A stretch of DNA of 54,548 nucleotides, from assembly GCF_000282635.1 (NCBI RefSeq), contig NZ_AKIW01000074.1, forward strand, positions 1 through 54,548. Direction: 5' to 3'. The position numbers were made by a program, and so were the translations under genes. Of the stretch, positions 18,362 through 26,880 are shown piece by piece. The stretch's first letter is position 1. Every line of letters begins with the position of its first letter. The notes beneath the pieces are model-generated. The model saw nothing but the letters and a program-made list of their open reading frames with translations, was not told the DNA's origin and did not search any database. The DNA is from Variovorax sp. CF313 (GTDB taxonomy: Bacteria > Pseudomonadota > Gammaproteobacteria > Burkholderiales > Burkholderiaceae_C).

Positions 18362-18838
18362 ATGGCTACCCAGGACGACGACAGCAACGGCAAGGCCGCC
18401 GACCGCATCAAGGATTCCGCCCAGCAGATCTGGCTCGCAGGGCTCGGCGCCTTCGCCAAGATGCAGCAGGAAGGCAGCAAGGCCTTCGAGGCGCTGGTGA
18501 AGGACGGCGCCGGCATGCAGAAGAAGACCCAGCAGGCCGCCGAGGAAACCCTGGCCCAGGCCCAGCAGCGCATGGCCGGCTTCGCCAGCGAGTTCGGCAC
18601 CAAGGCCGCAGGCCAGTGGGGCAAGCTGGAGAACATCTTTGAAGACCGCGTGGCGCGCGCCCTCGAAAAACTGGGCGCACCCACCGCAGCCGACATGGCC
18701 GCGCTGCAGGCGCGCGTCGAGGCGCTCGAAGCCCAGCTGAAGAAGCAAGCGGGTGCGGCCCCCCGCAAGCCCACGGCGCGCAAGACGGCCGCCCCCGCCG
18801 CCAAGAAAACCACCTTGCGCCGCAGCAAGGCGGGCTGA
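18362..18838 (+). CDS. Phasin-family PHA granule-associated protein
   Basis: A 158-residue protein of the PhaI/PhaF phasin family that coats polyhydroxyalkanoate granules. The N-terminal two thirds are an amphipathic, coiled-coil-prone helix region starting with IWLAGLGAFAKMQQEGSKAF; a heptad-like stretch runs through ALQARVEALEAQLKKQ. The C-terminal 30 residues are Ala/Lys/Pro-rich (AAPRKPTARKTAAPAAKKTT), like the histone-H1-like tails of PhaF that bind DNA and help share granules between daughter cells. A TAGAGT box at 18325-18330 may be the -10 and AAGGAA precedes the ATG. A TetR regulator gene follows. Confidence 0.9.
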   Translation: MATQDDDSNGKAADRIKDSAQQIWLAGLGAFAKMQQEGSKAFEALVKDGAGMQKKTQQAAEETLAQAQQRMAGFASEFGTKAAGQWGKLENIFEDRVARALEKLGAPTAADMAALQARVEALEAQLKKQAGAAPRKPTARKTAAPAAKKTTLRRSKAG

Positions 18839-18910
18839 CACCGCGCCGGCCCCGAGCGGCCGGCCGGTATTGCGGCATCGCACAAGAACCCGGCGCTGCA
18901 AAACATGTCC

Positions 18911-18946
18911 CGCACCGTCCATGGTGCGGTGCACATAGGCTAGAGT
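18911..18946 (+). promoter_or_regulatory. Candidate TetR operator and -10 box
   Basis: An inverted repeat, CGCACC-N6-GGTGCG at 18911-18928, lies 13 bases before a TAGAGT -10-like box (18941-18946) and upstream of the TetR start at 18981. It is a plausible autoregulatory operator; no good -35 is visible. Confidence 0.4.
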
Positions 18947-18980
18947 GTCCCCAAGAACACGAGCACACGGGGGCACCGAC

Positions 18981-19700
18981 ATGGCAAAGAAGGCGCCACG
19001 CCGCACGGCGCAACGCATCCTCGAAGCCGCACTGGATCTGTTCAACCGCTTCGGGGAGCCGAACGTCTCGACGACGCTGGTGGCGGGCGAACTCAACATC
19101 AGTCCGGGCAACCTGTACTACCACTACCCGGCCAAGGAAGAGCTGATCAACAAGCTCTACGAAGCCTACGAAACCGAGCTCAACGAGCTGCTGCACGCGA
19201 GCGAGGGCGTGCACGACGTGGAGGACGCGTGGTTCTTCATGCACAGCCTGTTCGAGCTGATCTGGCGCTACCGCTTTCTCTACCGCGACCTGAACGACCT
19301 GCTCAGCAAGAACCGGCTGCTGGAAACCCGGTTCCAGCTGGTGCTGAAGAACAAGGCCCGCGCCATCCGCCAGCTGATCGCCGGCCTGAGCCGCGCCGGC
19401 CATCTCGAGATCGACGTGCACGAGGTCGACACGCTGGCGCAGAGCATGGTCGTCGTGCTGACCTACTGGCTCAGCTACGAGTACGTGCGCAATCCGCGGG
19501 AGGCGCTGGAACCCGCGCACGCACAGGGCGCGCTGATGCGTGGCGGCCATCACACCCTGCACCTGCTCGCACCCTACCTTGAGCGCGAGCAGCGGCGGCA
19601 TTTGCTGACACTGAGCAACGCCTACAACGGTGAAGATGCCGCCAGCAGCGGCAGTCTGGGCGCCGGCGCCGCGGCATCTCCTGTCGATATGGCGGCCTAG
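18981..19700 (+). CDS. TetR-family transcriptional regulator
   Basis: A 239-residue regulator. The N-terminal helix-turn-helix covers about residues 8-55 (ILEAALDLFNRFGEPNVSTT, then ISPGNLYYHYPAKEELINKL). The large C-terminal domain resembles the PF13972-type TetR group that includes PhaD-like proteins of PHA clusters. ATG 18981 is preferred over an upstream GTG at 18945, which would begin within or just after the putative -10. Between a phasin and other acyl-CoA genes, it probably responds to a CoA thioester or lipid and controls the PHA block. It ends six bases before the TPR-like gene. Confidence 0.85.
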   Translation: MAKKAPRRTAQRILEAALDLFNRFGEPNVSTTLVAGELNISPGNLYYHYPAKEELINKLYEAYETELNELLHASEGVHDVEDAWFFMHSLFELIWRYRFLYRDLNDLLSKNRLLETRFQLVLKNKARAIRQLIAGLSRAGHLEIDVHEVDTLAQSMVVVLTYWLSYEYVRNPREALEPAHAQGALMRGGHHTLHLLAPYLEREQRRHLLTLSNAYNGEDAASSGSLGAGAAASPVDMAA

Positions 19701-19706
19701 ACGACC

Positions 19707-20546
19707 ATGCCCCACCCCGATTTCAAACCGCTCTCGCTGATGTCCGCCAGCCCGGTTGCCGCCGCCAGCCCGGGCCCCTGGACGCCCCTGCCATGGGCCG
19801 ACCTGCCCCGCTTCGACGTGCGCAGCGTGCTGGCCCACTGGCCGCGCCTGCATGCCGGCCACGAGCTGCCGCTGCCGGCCGAAGGCTCGCCGCTCGCCGA
19901 AGGCTGGGCGCTGTACCACAGCGGCGAATTCGAACGCGCCGCCGCCATCGGCCTGCAATTGGGCGGCGAGGGAATGGCGCTGGCCAACCAGGCGACCGCG
20001 ATCTACGCCAACTATCTGGAGCCGCGCGAGGCCGTGCGGCTCGCGATGCTGCGCCAGGTCATCGAGCGCGCCAGCGCGCAGGCCGCCACCGAGCCCGAGA
20101 ACTGCCAGGCGCTCTACTGGCAGGCCTATGCGCTGGGCCGCTACAGCCAGGGCATCAGCGTGGCGCGCGCACTGGCCCAAGGCCTGGGCAGCAAGCTCAA
20201 GGGCGCGCTGGAACGGGTGATCGAACTGCAGCCGCGGCATGCGGACGCCCACCTCGCGCTGGCCTCGTTCCATGCCGAGGTGATCGACAAGGTCGGCGCG
20301 CTGGTCGGCCGCATGACCTACGGCGTGCGCTCGGAAACCTCGCTCGCGCTGTTCGAGCGGGGCCTGGAGCTGCACCCGCATTCGGCCGCCGGAATGATGG
20401 AATACGCCCGCGCGCAACTGATGCTGCACGGCGAGTCGCGCATGGGTGAGGCGACGCGGCTCTATGAAAAGGCAGCGGCGCTGAAGCCGGCCGATGCGCG
20501 CGAACGGCTGGACGTGGAGCTGGCCCGGGCGGGACTGAAAGACTGA
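19707..20546 (+). CDS. TPR-like protein of unknown function
   Basis: A 279-residue, helix-rich cytoplasmic protein. It has several TPR-like repeats: LAEGWALYHSGEFERAAAIG, a pair around residues 120-200 (ALERVIELQPRHADAHLALA), and a C-terminal one (ATRLYEKAAALKPADARERL). No catalytic motif or signal peptide is seen. It follows the TetR gene by six bases and is probably cotranscribed. Possible roles are scaffolding for PHA or acyl-CoA enzymes; this is inference only. Confidence 0.75.
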   Translation: MPHPDFKPLSLMSASPVAAASPGPWTPLPWADLPRFDVRSVLAHWPRLHAGHELPLPAEGSPLAEGWALYHSGEFERAAAIGLQLGGEGMALANQATAIYANYLEPREAVRLAMLRQVIERASAQAATEPENCQALYWQAYALGRYSQGISVARALAQGLGSKLKGALERVIELQPRHADAHLALASFHAEVIDKVGALVGRMTYGVRSETSLALFERGLELHPHSAAGMMEYARAQLMLHGESRMGEATRLYEKAAALKPADARERLDVELARAGLKD

Positions 20547-20550
20547 ACCT

Positions 20551-20580
20551 GGTACCCAACGGTACCGCTCAATTTAAGAT
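20551..20580 (+). promoter_or_regulatory. GGTACC-CAAC-GGTACC dyad before the acyl-CoA-binding protein gene
   Basis: Two GGTACC palindromes four bases apart (20551-20556 and 20561-20566) form both a direct and an inverted repeat. A TAAGAT -10-like box follows at 20575-20580, 31 bases before the ATG at 20611. This fits an operator near the -35 position; alternatively it is a weak hairpin behind the TPR-like gene. Confidence 0.4.
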
Positions 20581-20610
20581 GCGCGGTTTCCGCTTTTCAA
20601 TTCGAGCCCC

Positions 20611-20868
20611 ATGTCCGACCTCAACGCCCAATTCGAAGCCGCCCAGGCCAACTCCAAGCTGCTCGCCGAGCGTCCCGACAATCCGACGCTGCTGAAGATC
20701 TACGGCCTTTTCAAGCAAGCCACCGAGGGCGACAACACCGCCAAGAAGCCCAGCTTCAGCGACATCGTCGCGCGCGCCAAGTGGGACGCCTGGACGGCCC
20801 AGAAAGGCGCGAGCGCCGATGAAGCCAAGCAGAAATACATCGACCTCATCGAATCGCTGCGAGGCTGA
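20611..20868 (+). CDS. Acyl-CoA-binding protein
   Basis: An 85-residue four-helix acyl-CoA-binding protein (ACBP). The family signature is clear: LLKIYGLFKQATEGDN followed by KWDAWTAQKGASADEAKQKY, with the Tyr, Lys and Trp residues that hold the CoA headgroup. It buffers and carries long-chain acyl-CoA in the cytoplasm. ACBP is universal in eukaryotes and scattered in bacteria. Here it lies beside PHA and thioesterase genes, consistent with control of acyl-CoA supply. It converges on a CoA-transferase gene with only nine bases between. Confidence 0.93.
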   Translation: MSDLNAQFEAAQANSKLLAERPDNPTLLKIYGLFKQATEGDNTAKKPSFSDIVARAKWDAWTAQKGASADEAKQKYIDLIESLRG

Positions 20869-20877
20869 CCGCGACCC

Positions 20878-22119
20878 TCAGCCGACGATCCCCCGCGCGT
20901 GCAGCGCGGCGATCTGCTCGGCGCTCAGGCCGATCTCCTTCAGCACCGCATCGGTGTCCGCGCCCAGCGCCGGCGCGTTGTGCCGGTGGCTCGCCGGCGT
21001 GAGCGACAGCTTGGGCACGAAGCCGGGCACCGCGAGCGCGCTGCCGTCGGGCATGCGCACCTGCTGCAGCATGCCGCGCGCCGCATAGTGCGGGTCGGCC
21101 GCGATGTCGGCGATGGTGTAGATGCGCCCGCCCGGCACATGCGCCGCGTCGAGCGCGGCCAGCACCTCGTCCACGGTGCGCTGTGCGGTCCAGTCGCCGA
21201 TGGCGGCGTCCAGCATTTCGACCTGCGCCACGCGGCCCGTGTTGCCGGCCAGCGCCGGATCGGCCGCCAGGTCGGGACGGCCGACGCATTCCATCAGGCG
21301 GCGGAAGATGCTGTCGCCGTTGCCCGCGACGATGGCATAGCCGCCATCCGAACAGCGGTACGCATTGGTCGGCGCGATGCCGGGCAAGGCGCTGCCGGCC
21401 GCCTCGCGCACCGCGCCGAACGCGCCGTACTCGGGCAGCAGGCTTTCCATGCAGTTGAAGACCGCCTCGTAGAGCGCCACGTCGATCACCTGTCCGCGGC
21501 CCTTCGGATAGTCGGCGCTCACCGTGGCATGCCGGTGCTGCATGGCCAGCAGCACGCCGATCACGCCGTGCAGCGAGGCCAGCGTGTCGCCGATCGACAC
21601 GCCCACGCGCACCGGCACGCGGCCTGGCTCGCCCGTGAGATGGCGCAGCCCGCCCATGGCCTCGGCCACCACGCCGAAGCCGGGGCGGTCGCGGTAAGGC
21701 CCGGTCTGGCCATAGCCGCTGATGCGCAGCATGACGAGCGCGGGGTTGGCGGCCAGCAGATCGTCGGGGCCGAGGCCCCAGCCTTCCATCGCGCCGGGGC
21801 GGAAGTTCTCGATCAGCACGTCGGCTTCGGCCGCGAGCTGCCGCACGATGGCCTGCGCCTCGGGCTCGCGCAGATCCAGCGCCAGCGAGCGCTTGTTGCG
21901 CGACTGCACCTGCCACCAGACGGAGGTGCCGTCCTTCAGCAGCCGCCAGGTGCGCAGCGGATCGCCCGCGCCGGGCGGCTCGATCTTGATGACCTCGGCA
22001 CCGAAGTCGCCCAGCGTGCGCGCCGCGAAAGGCCCGGCGATCAGCTGCCCGAGCTCGATGACCTTGAGGCCGGCCAGCGGGCCCGCGGCCGGAGGGGAAG
22101 AGGTTGTGGTCGTCGTCAT
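20878..22119 (-). CDS. Family III CoA transferase, CaiB/BaiF type
   Basis: A 413-residue CoA-transferase that moves CoA between acids through an aspartyl-CoA thioester. The catalytic Asp is probably D178 in VSIGDTLASLHG. LKVIELGQLIAGPFAARTL and NFRPGAMEGWGL are typical family signatures, as is YDVALYEAVFN-like DVALYEAVFNCMESLLPEYG. Substrates are not deducible; succinyl-CoA-dependent transfer to a dicarboxylate or branched acid is common in this order. It lies 46 bases behind the PHA-system gene in the same direction and may belong to that operon. Confidence 0.92.
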   Translation of the reverse strand: MTTTTTSSPPAAGPLAGLKVIELGQLIAGPFAARTLGDFGAEVIKIEPPGAGDPLRTWRLLKDGTSVWWQVQSRNKRSLALDLREPEAQAIVRQLAAEADVLIENFRPGAMEGWGLGPDDLLAANPALVMLRISGYGQTGPYRDRPGFGVVAEAMGGLRHLTGEPGRVPVRVGVSIGDTLASLHGVIGVLLAMQHRHATVSADYPKGRGQVIDVALYEAVFNCMESLLPEYGAFGAVREAAGSALPGIAPTNAYRCSDGGYAIVAGNGDSIFRRLMECVGRPDLAADPALAGNTGRVAQVEMLDAAIGDWTAQRTVDEVLAALDAAHVPGGRIYTIADIAADPHYAARGMLQQVRMPDGSALAVPGFVPKLSLTPASHRHNAPALGADTDAVLKEIGLSAEQIAALHARGIVG

Positions 22120-22165
22120 GGCGCCCGAGTGTGCCGTGCCACCGCCGTCCGGATCCCGGAGACGG

Positions 22166-22480
22166 TCAGGCGAGGCGGCCGCGGCCCCGGTGAGACTGGA
22201 GCATCGCGTCGAGGCTGCGCGTGATTTTCTGCTCGATCATTTCGCTGAAGCTGCTGAACAGGAAGCCCAGCGTCGCGTCGAGCGTGAAGGTGCTCTCCGT
22301 GACTTCGACCGTGCCGTCGATGCCCGCGCGGGTGAAGGTCGCCACGTCGCGGCCGTCGCCCTGGGTGTAGACGCATTCGAGGCCGAACTCCTGCTCGACC
22401 TGCGCGATCCATTTGTGCGCGACGGCGCGCGCCCCGGCAATGCCCAGCGTGTGGTTGCGTTCGATATGGATGTCAGGCAC
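22166..22480 (-). CDS. Polyhydroxyalkanoic acid system family protein
   Basis: A 104-residue protein of the PHA_gran_rgn family, known from PHA loci of proteobacteria. The sequence IHIERNHTLGIAGARAVAHK and the middle part FTLDATLGFLFSSF match the family's small alpha/beta layout. The start is GTG at 22480, chosen because GGAG lies eight bases upstream and it begins at the conserved DIHIERNH; upstream in-frame ATG codons lie deep inside the preceding gene. Its first eight bases overlap the end of the aminopeptidase gene. Biochemical function is unknown. Confidence 0.85.
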   Translation of the reverse strand: MPDIHIERNHTLGIAGARAVAHKWIAQVEQEFGLECVYTQGDGRDVATFTRAGIDGTVEVTESTFTLDATLGFLFSSFSEMIEQKITRSLDAMLQSHRGRGRLA

Positions 22481-23597
22481 CGTGGTCTCCGTTTTTGTGT
22501 TCCGGGCTGGAATGGGTCTGCAGGATGCCGGTCGCCGACTGAAGCGCACTGCGGCGTTCCGCGTCGGTCGGCAGCGCGGCAATGCGCCGGACCGCAGTGT
22601 AGAAGCGCGGCCAGTCGCGGCCTTCGCGCTCGAAGAGTTTCTCGAAGCCGGGCACGAGGTCGTCGTAGGCGGCCTGCGCACCGAAAGCTGCGTTGTTGGC
22701 GCGCGCCACCCAGGCGTCGTAGGCGTTCTGGCGCGGACCGGTCCAGCCCGCCTTCAGCTTCGCATAGCGTTCGTGGAAATCGGCCATGGCGGCCCGCTTC
22801 ATGGCGTCGACCCTGGTCCGGTCCCCGGCTTTGGCTTCGGGCGATTCGTAGATGCGGTTCAGCGCGCGGCGCGTGTCGAGCGCCAGCGCGCGGAATTCCT
22901 GGCGCTGCGCGTCGAACTGCGCGTACTCGCGCCGCGCCGGCTCGCCGGCCTCGTGCTGCAGCCACAGCGCCCCGCCGATGCGCTCGACCGCGGTGGCGTA
23001 CGACTCGTTGAACACCGTGTCGCCGGACACGTAGAGCACCTGGTGCGCCAGCTCGTGGAACACGATGCGCGCAAGCTCGCCCTCGGGGTAGCCGATGAAG
23101 GTGGACAGCAGCGGATCGCCGCCGGCCCAGTTCATCCAGCCCAGCGTGGAGTACGCGGGCACCGGGTACACGGCCGTTTCCAGCTCCTGCTTCTTCTGCG
23201 CCTCGGCTTCGGCATTGGCCGCATCCTCGCTGTAGTAGCCGCGGTAACCCACGCAGCCCGCGACCGGGAAGCACCAGCTCTTGAGCGTGAGCGAGTACGG
23301 CGGCGCGGCCACCACGTTCCACACGGCGGCGCGGCGGTGCAGGTCGGCGTACGACTTGTAGCTGGCGTTGTCGGGCAGGCCGAGTTCGCTGGAAGCGAAG
23401 CGGCGGATGCGCTGGGCGAGTTCGAGCTTGGCCTTCAGCGGCGCGGACACGGCCGGATCGGCCAGCCATTCGGGCACGGGCCTGGCGGCCCGCATGATGC
23501 CGATGTGGCCGCTGGCGGACTGCCAGTAGTAGCCGAGGTCGGCACAGCCGGCCAGGAACAGCGAGCCGGCCAGCGCGAGCGCGCGCAGGGGCCTCAC
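22473..23597 (-). CDS. Lipoprotein metallo-aminopeptidase, COG4324-like
   Basis: A 374-residue predicted zinc aminopeptidase. The N-terminus is a lipoprotein signal with lipobox LAGC (Cys18). The zinc motif H181-E-L-A-H185 lies in IVFHELAHQVLYV, and the nearby FNESYATAVE supplies a third-ligand candidate Glu. It probably trims peptides in the periplasm. The start is GTG at 23597, overlapping the TGA of the molybdopterin oxidoreductase gene (GTGA). Its own end overlaps the PHA-system start. The association with both neighbours is translational, but a functional link is not obvious. Confidence 0.88.
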   Translation of the reverse strand: MRPLRALALAGSLFLAGCADLGYYWQSASGHIGIMRAARPVPEWLADPAVSAPLKAKLELAQRIRRFASSELGLPDNASYKSYADLHRRAAVWNVVAAPPYSLTLKSWCFPVAGCVGYRGYYSEDAANAEAEAQKKQELETAVYPVPAYSTLGWMNWAGGDPLLSTFIGYPEGELARIVFHELAHQVLYVSGDTVFNESYATAVERIGGALWLQHEAGEPARREYAQFDAQRQEFRALALDTRRALNRIYESPEAKAGDRTRVDAMKRAAMADFHERYAKLKAGWTGPRQNAYDAWVARANNAAFGAQAAYDDLVPGFEKLFEREGRDWPRFYTAVRRIAALPTDAERRSALQSATGILQTHSSPEHKNGDHGA

Positions 23598-25657
23598 GCC
23601 TTCTCGACCTCGACGAGGCAGTCGTAGAAGGTGGGCCCCCGGCCGATGTCGGTCAGGCGCTGGCTCGTCAGTTCGTTGACGTTGGTGCCGTCCACGCCGA
23701 ACTTGCGCCACCAGATGCCCATGCCATGCACCACGCCCTGCCGCGCGCGGCGCGAGACTTCTGCGCGGCAGCGGTGTTCGCCGCGCTTGTTGAACACACG
23801 CACCATCGCGCCGTCCTCGATGCCGCGCGCGGCGGCATCGGCCTCGTGGATCTCGAGCAGCGGCTCGACCTCGATGGCGCGCAGGCTCGTCACGTTGACG
23901 AAGGTCGAGTTGAGGAAGTTGCGCGCCGGCGGCGAGATCATGGCCAGCGGGAATTCGGTCGAGCTGCCGGCCGGCTCCCAGTTGGGCACGTGATCGGGCA
24001 GGCCGTCGATGCCCATGGCCTCGAGTCGCGCACTGAAGAATTCGCAGCGGCCCGAGGGCGTGGGGAATTTGCCATCGGCAAACGGCGCCTCGGGCAGCTT
24101 CAGGCTGGTGAAGCCCTGCGCCAGCAGCTCGGGAAAGTCGATGGTGTTCCCGGCGAAGGCGGTGCGGCACAGCGTCTCGTCGTCGTCGGAGAAGCAGGGC
24201 TCGTCGAAACCCATGCGGCGCGCCAGCTCGCGGAACACCCAGGCGTTGCTGCGGGCCTCGCCGCGCGGCGCCACGGCCGGGCGGTTCAGCAGCACGTCGG
24301 TGTGGCCGTAGCTGCAGTGGATGTCCCAGTGCTCCAGCTGCGTGGTGGCGGGCAGCAGGTAGTCGGCATAGTCGGCGGTGTCGGTGCGGAACTGCTCCAG
24401 CACCACGGTGAACAGGTCTTCGCGCGCGAAGCCCGCCGCCACCTTGGCCGACTCGGGCGCCACCGCCACCGGGTTGCTGTTGTAGACCACGATGGCCTTC
24501 ACCGGATTGGCGGTGTCCAGCAGCGCGTCGCCGATGGTGCTCATGTTGATGGTGCGCGGCTTGCGCCCGGCCAGCAGGTCGGGGCGCTGCAGCGCGGCGC
24601 GGTCGACCGGGTAGTGGCCCGAGCTGCTCAGCAGCAGGCCGCCGGCGCGGTCGCGCCAGGCCCCCACCAGCGCCGGCAGGCACGCGACGGCGCGCGCCGC
24701 GTTGCCGCCGCCGCGCACGCGCTGCATGCCGTAGTTCAGGCGGATGGCGGCCGGCTTGGTGGTGCCGTAGGCCCTGGCCAGCGATACGATCTGTTCTTCG
24801 GGAATGCCGCAGACCTGGGCCGCGCGCGACGGCGCCCATTGCAGCGCGCGCTCGCGCAGCTGCTCCCAACCCAGCGTGTGGTTGGCGATGTAGTCGTGGT
24901 CGAGCCAGTCGTGCACGATCAGCTCGTGCATCAGGGCCAGCGCCAGCGCGGCGTCGGTGCCGGGCAGCAGCGCGATGTGCTCGTCGCACTTGTCGGCGGT
25001 TTCGGTCCTGCGCGGGTCGATGCACACCAGCCGCGCGCCGGCGCGCTTGGCGGCCTGGGCGTGGCGCCAGAAATGCAGGTTGCTGGCAATGGAGTTGCTG
25101 CCCCAGATCAGGATCAGCTTCGCCTCGGCGAAGAACTCGATGCGCATGCCGACCTTGGCGCCCAGGGTGTAGACCATGGCCTCGCCGCCTGCCATCGAGC
25201 AGATGGTGCGGTCCAGCAGGGTGGCGCCCAGTTTGTGGAAGAAGCGCCGGTCCATCGACTCGCCCTGCACCAGCCCCATGGTGCCCGCATAGCTATAGGG
25301 GACAATAGCTTCGGGTTTTCCCTGTAATACTCGAAGATGCGCGGCGATGTCGTCCAGGGCGGCGTCCCAGCTCACCGGCTCGAACTGGCCGCTTCCCTTG
25401 GGACCGACACGCTTCAGGGGCTGCACCAGCCGTTCCGCATGGTCGTTGCGCTCGATGTAGCGCGACACCTTGGTGCACAGCACCCCGCCCGTGTGCGAAT
25501 GGGCGGGGTTGCCCTGCAGTTTCACGGCCACGCCGTCCCTGACGGTGGTGACGAGTGCGCATGTGTCCGGGCAATCGTGAGGGCAGGCGCCCAGCACGGC
25601 GGTCGATGCGGGTTGGGAAGGTGCTTCTTCGAGCAAGGTATCCGATGCGTGGGCCAT
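23594..25657 (-). CDS. Molybdopterin oxidoreductase with an N-terminal [4Fe-4S] cluster
   Basis: A 687-residue member of the DMSO reductase superfamily. An N-terminal [4Fe-4S] site is C25-x3-C29-x3-C33-x27-C61. The central domain has ILIWGSNSIASNLHFW and RLVCIDPRRTETADKCDEHI, both bis-MGD contacts. TICSMAGGEAM probably holds the molybdenum ligand Cys. The C-terminal MopB-binding domain starts near VRVFNKRGE. No Tat signal is seen, so it is likely cytoplasmic, unlike periplasmic DMSO or nitrate reductases. The substrate is unknown; the family includes formate dehydrogenase-like and anaerobic-type dehydrogenases. No electron-transfer subunit lies beside it. Divergent from an ABC receptor gene by 53 bases. 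Confidence 0.9.
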   Translation of the reverse strand: MAHASDTLLEEAPSQPASTAVLGACPHDCPDTCALVTTVRDGVAVKLQGNPAHSHTGGVLCTKVSRYIERNDHAERLVQPLKRVGPKGSGQFEPVSWDAALDDIAAHLRVLQGKPEAIVPYSYAGTMGLVQGESMDRRFFHKLGATLLDRTICSMAGGEAMVYTLGAKVGMRIEFFAEAKLILIWGSNSIASNLHFWRHAQAAKRAGARLVCIDPRRTETADKCDEHIALLPGTDAALALALMHELIVHDWLDHDYIANHTLGWEQLRERALQWAPSRAAQVCGIPEEQIVSLARAYGTTKPAAIRLNYGMQRVRGGGNAARAVACLPALVGAWRDRAGGLLLSSSGHYPVDRAALQRPDLLAGRKPRTINMSTIGDALLDTANPVKAIVVYNSNPVAVAPESAKVAAGFAREDLFTVVLEQFRTDTADYADYLLPATTQLEHWDIHCSYGHTDVLLNRPAVAPRGEARSNAWVFRELARRMGFDEPCFSDDDETLCRTAFAGNTIDFPELLAQGFTSLKLPEAPFADGKFPTPSGRCEFFSARLEAMGIDGLPDHVPNWEPAGSSTEFPLAMISPPARNFLNSTFVNVTSLRAIEVEPLLEIHEADAAARGIEDGAMVRVFNKRGEHRCRAEVSRRARQGVVHGMGIWWRKFGVDGTNVNELTSQRLTDIGRGPTFYDCLVEVEKA

Positions 25658-25710
25658 CGGGCGAGTCTAATTTGTGTGCGCGAGACAGAGCGCAGGAGTG
25701 GGTTTTGGAC

Positions 25711-26838
25711 ATGATGAATCGACGACGTTTTTCCCTGGCCGCTGGCGCGGCCGCCACGCTGGGTGGCTTCGGCATTGCGCGGGCGCAGGGCGACACGCCG
25801 CTGGTGCTGGGCCAGTCGGCGCCGTTCACCGGGCCGGCGGCGCAGCTGGGCATCCAGTTCCACCAGGGCGCCAAGCTGTTCCTGGATGCCTACAACGCCC
25901 AGCCGGGCCGCCGCGACGTGGTGATCAAGAACCTCGACGACGGCTACGAGCCCGAGCGCTGCGCCGCCAACACGCAGAAGCTGATCGAAGAGGACGTGTT
26001 CGCCCTCTTCGGCTACGTCGGCACGCCGACCAGCCTGGCCGCGCTGCCGCTGGCGGTGAAGGACAAGGTGCCGTTCATCGCACCGCTCACCGGCGCGATG
26101 TCGCTGCGCGAGCCTTTCCAGAAGAACGTGTTCCACCTGCGCGCCTCGTACAACGACGAGACCGCGCTGATGGTGAAGCAGCTCACGCACCTGGGCCTGA
26201 AGAAGATCGCGGTCTTCTACCAGAACGACGCCTACGGCAAGGCCGGGCTCGACGGCGTGACGCTCGCGCTCGGCGAACAGCAGCTCAAGCCGGTGGCGCT
26301 GGCCACGGTGGAGCGCAACTCGGCCGACGTGGCGCAGGCAGTGAAGACCCTGGTGGCGGCCCGGCCCGACGCGGTGGTGCAGGTTGGCGCGTACAAGGCT
26401 TGCGCGGCCTTCATCCGCGAGGCGCGCAAGGCGGGCTACGGCGGCACTTTCTTCAACATGTCTTTCGTTGGCACGCAGGCGCTGGCGGACGAGTTGGGCA
26501 AGGATGCGGCCGGCGTGATGGTGACGCAGGTGGTGCCCTCGCCCTACAACGCGGCCAATGCGCTGGCGCGCGAGTTCACCGACGCGGTGCGCAAGGCCGG
26601 CGGCGGCGCGAGCGCCAATTTTTCGAGCATGGAAGGCTACCTGGCCGCGAAGGTGCTGACCGAGGGCCTGCGCAAGGCGCCGGGCAAGCCCACGCGCGAG
26701 AGCCTGATCGCAGGGCTCGAAAGCATCGACCGCCAGCAGTTCGGCGGCTTCGAGGTGTCGTTCTCGGCCAGGAACCACGTGGGCTCGAAGTTCGTCGAGC
26801 TGTCGATGCTGACGGGCGACGGCCGCGTCAGGACCTGA
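25711..26838 (+). CDS. ABC transporter substrate-binding protein, branched-chain amino acid type
   Basis: A 375-residue periplasmic receptor of the LivJ/Peripla_BP_6 fold. The N-terminus NRRRFSLAAGAAATLGGFG is twin-arginine-like, so Tat export is likely. APFTGPAAQLG, DDGYEPERCAANTQKLIEED and the FYQNDAYGKAGLDGV stretch are typical of the fold. The ATG at 25711 precedes a second ATG one codon later; CAGGAG lies about 13 bases upstream. No permease or ATPase is adjacent, so it may be a lone receptor using another transporter. Ligand unknown: amino acid, aromatic acid or amide are all possible in this family. Confidence 0.9.
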   Translation: MMNRRRFSLAAGAAATLGGFGIARAQGDTPLVLGQSAPFTGPAAQLGIQFHQGAKLFLDAYNAQPGRRDVVIKNLDDGYEPERCAANTQKLIEEDVFALFGYVGTPTSLAALPLAVKDKVPFIAPLTGAMSLREPFQKNVFHLRASYNDETALMVKQLTHLGLKKIAVFYQNDAYGKAGLDGVTLALGEQQLKPVALATVERNSADVAQAVKTLVAARPDAVVQVGAYKACAAFIREARKAGYGGTFFNMSFVGTQALADELGKDAAGVMVTQVVPSPYNAANALAREFTDAVRKAGGGASANFSSMEGYLAAKVLTEGLRKAPGKPTRESLIAGLESIDRQQFGGFEVSFSARNHVGSKFVELSMLTGDGRVRT

Positions 26839-26880
26839 ACTTCTTTCGTGGAATACCGCGGAACCGGCTTTGCCGGGCCG

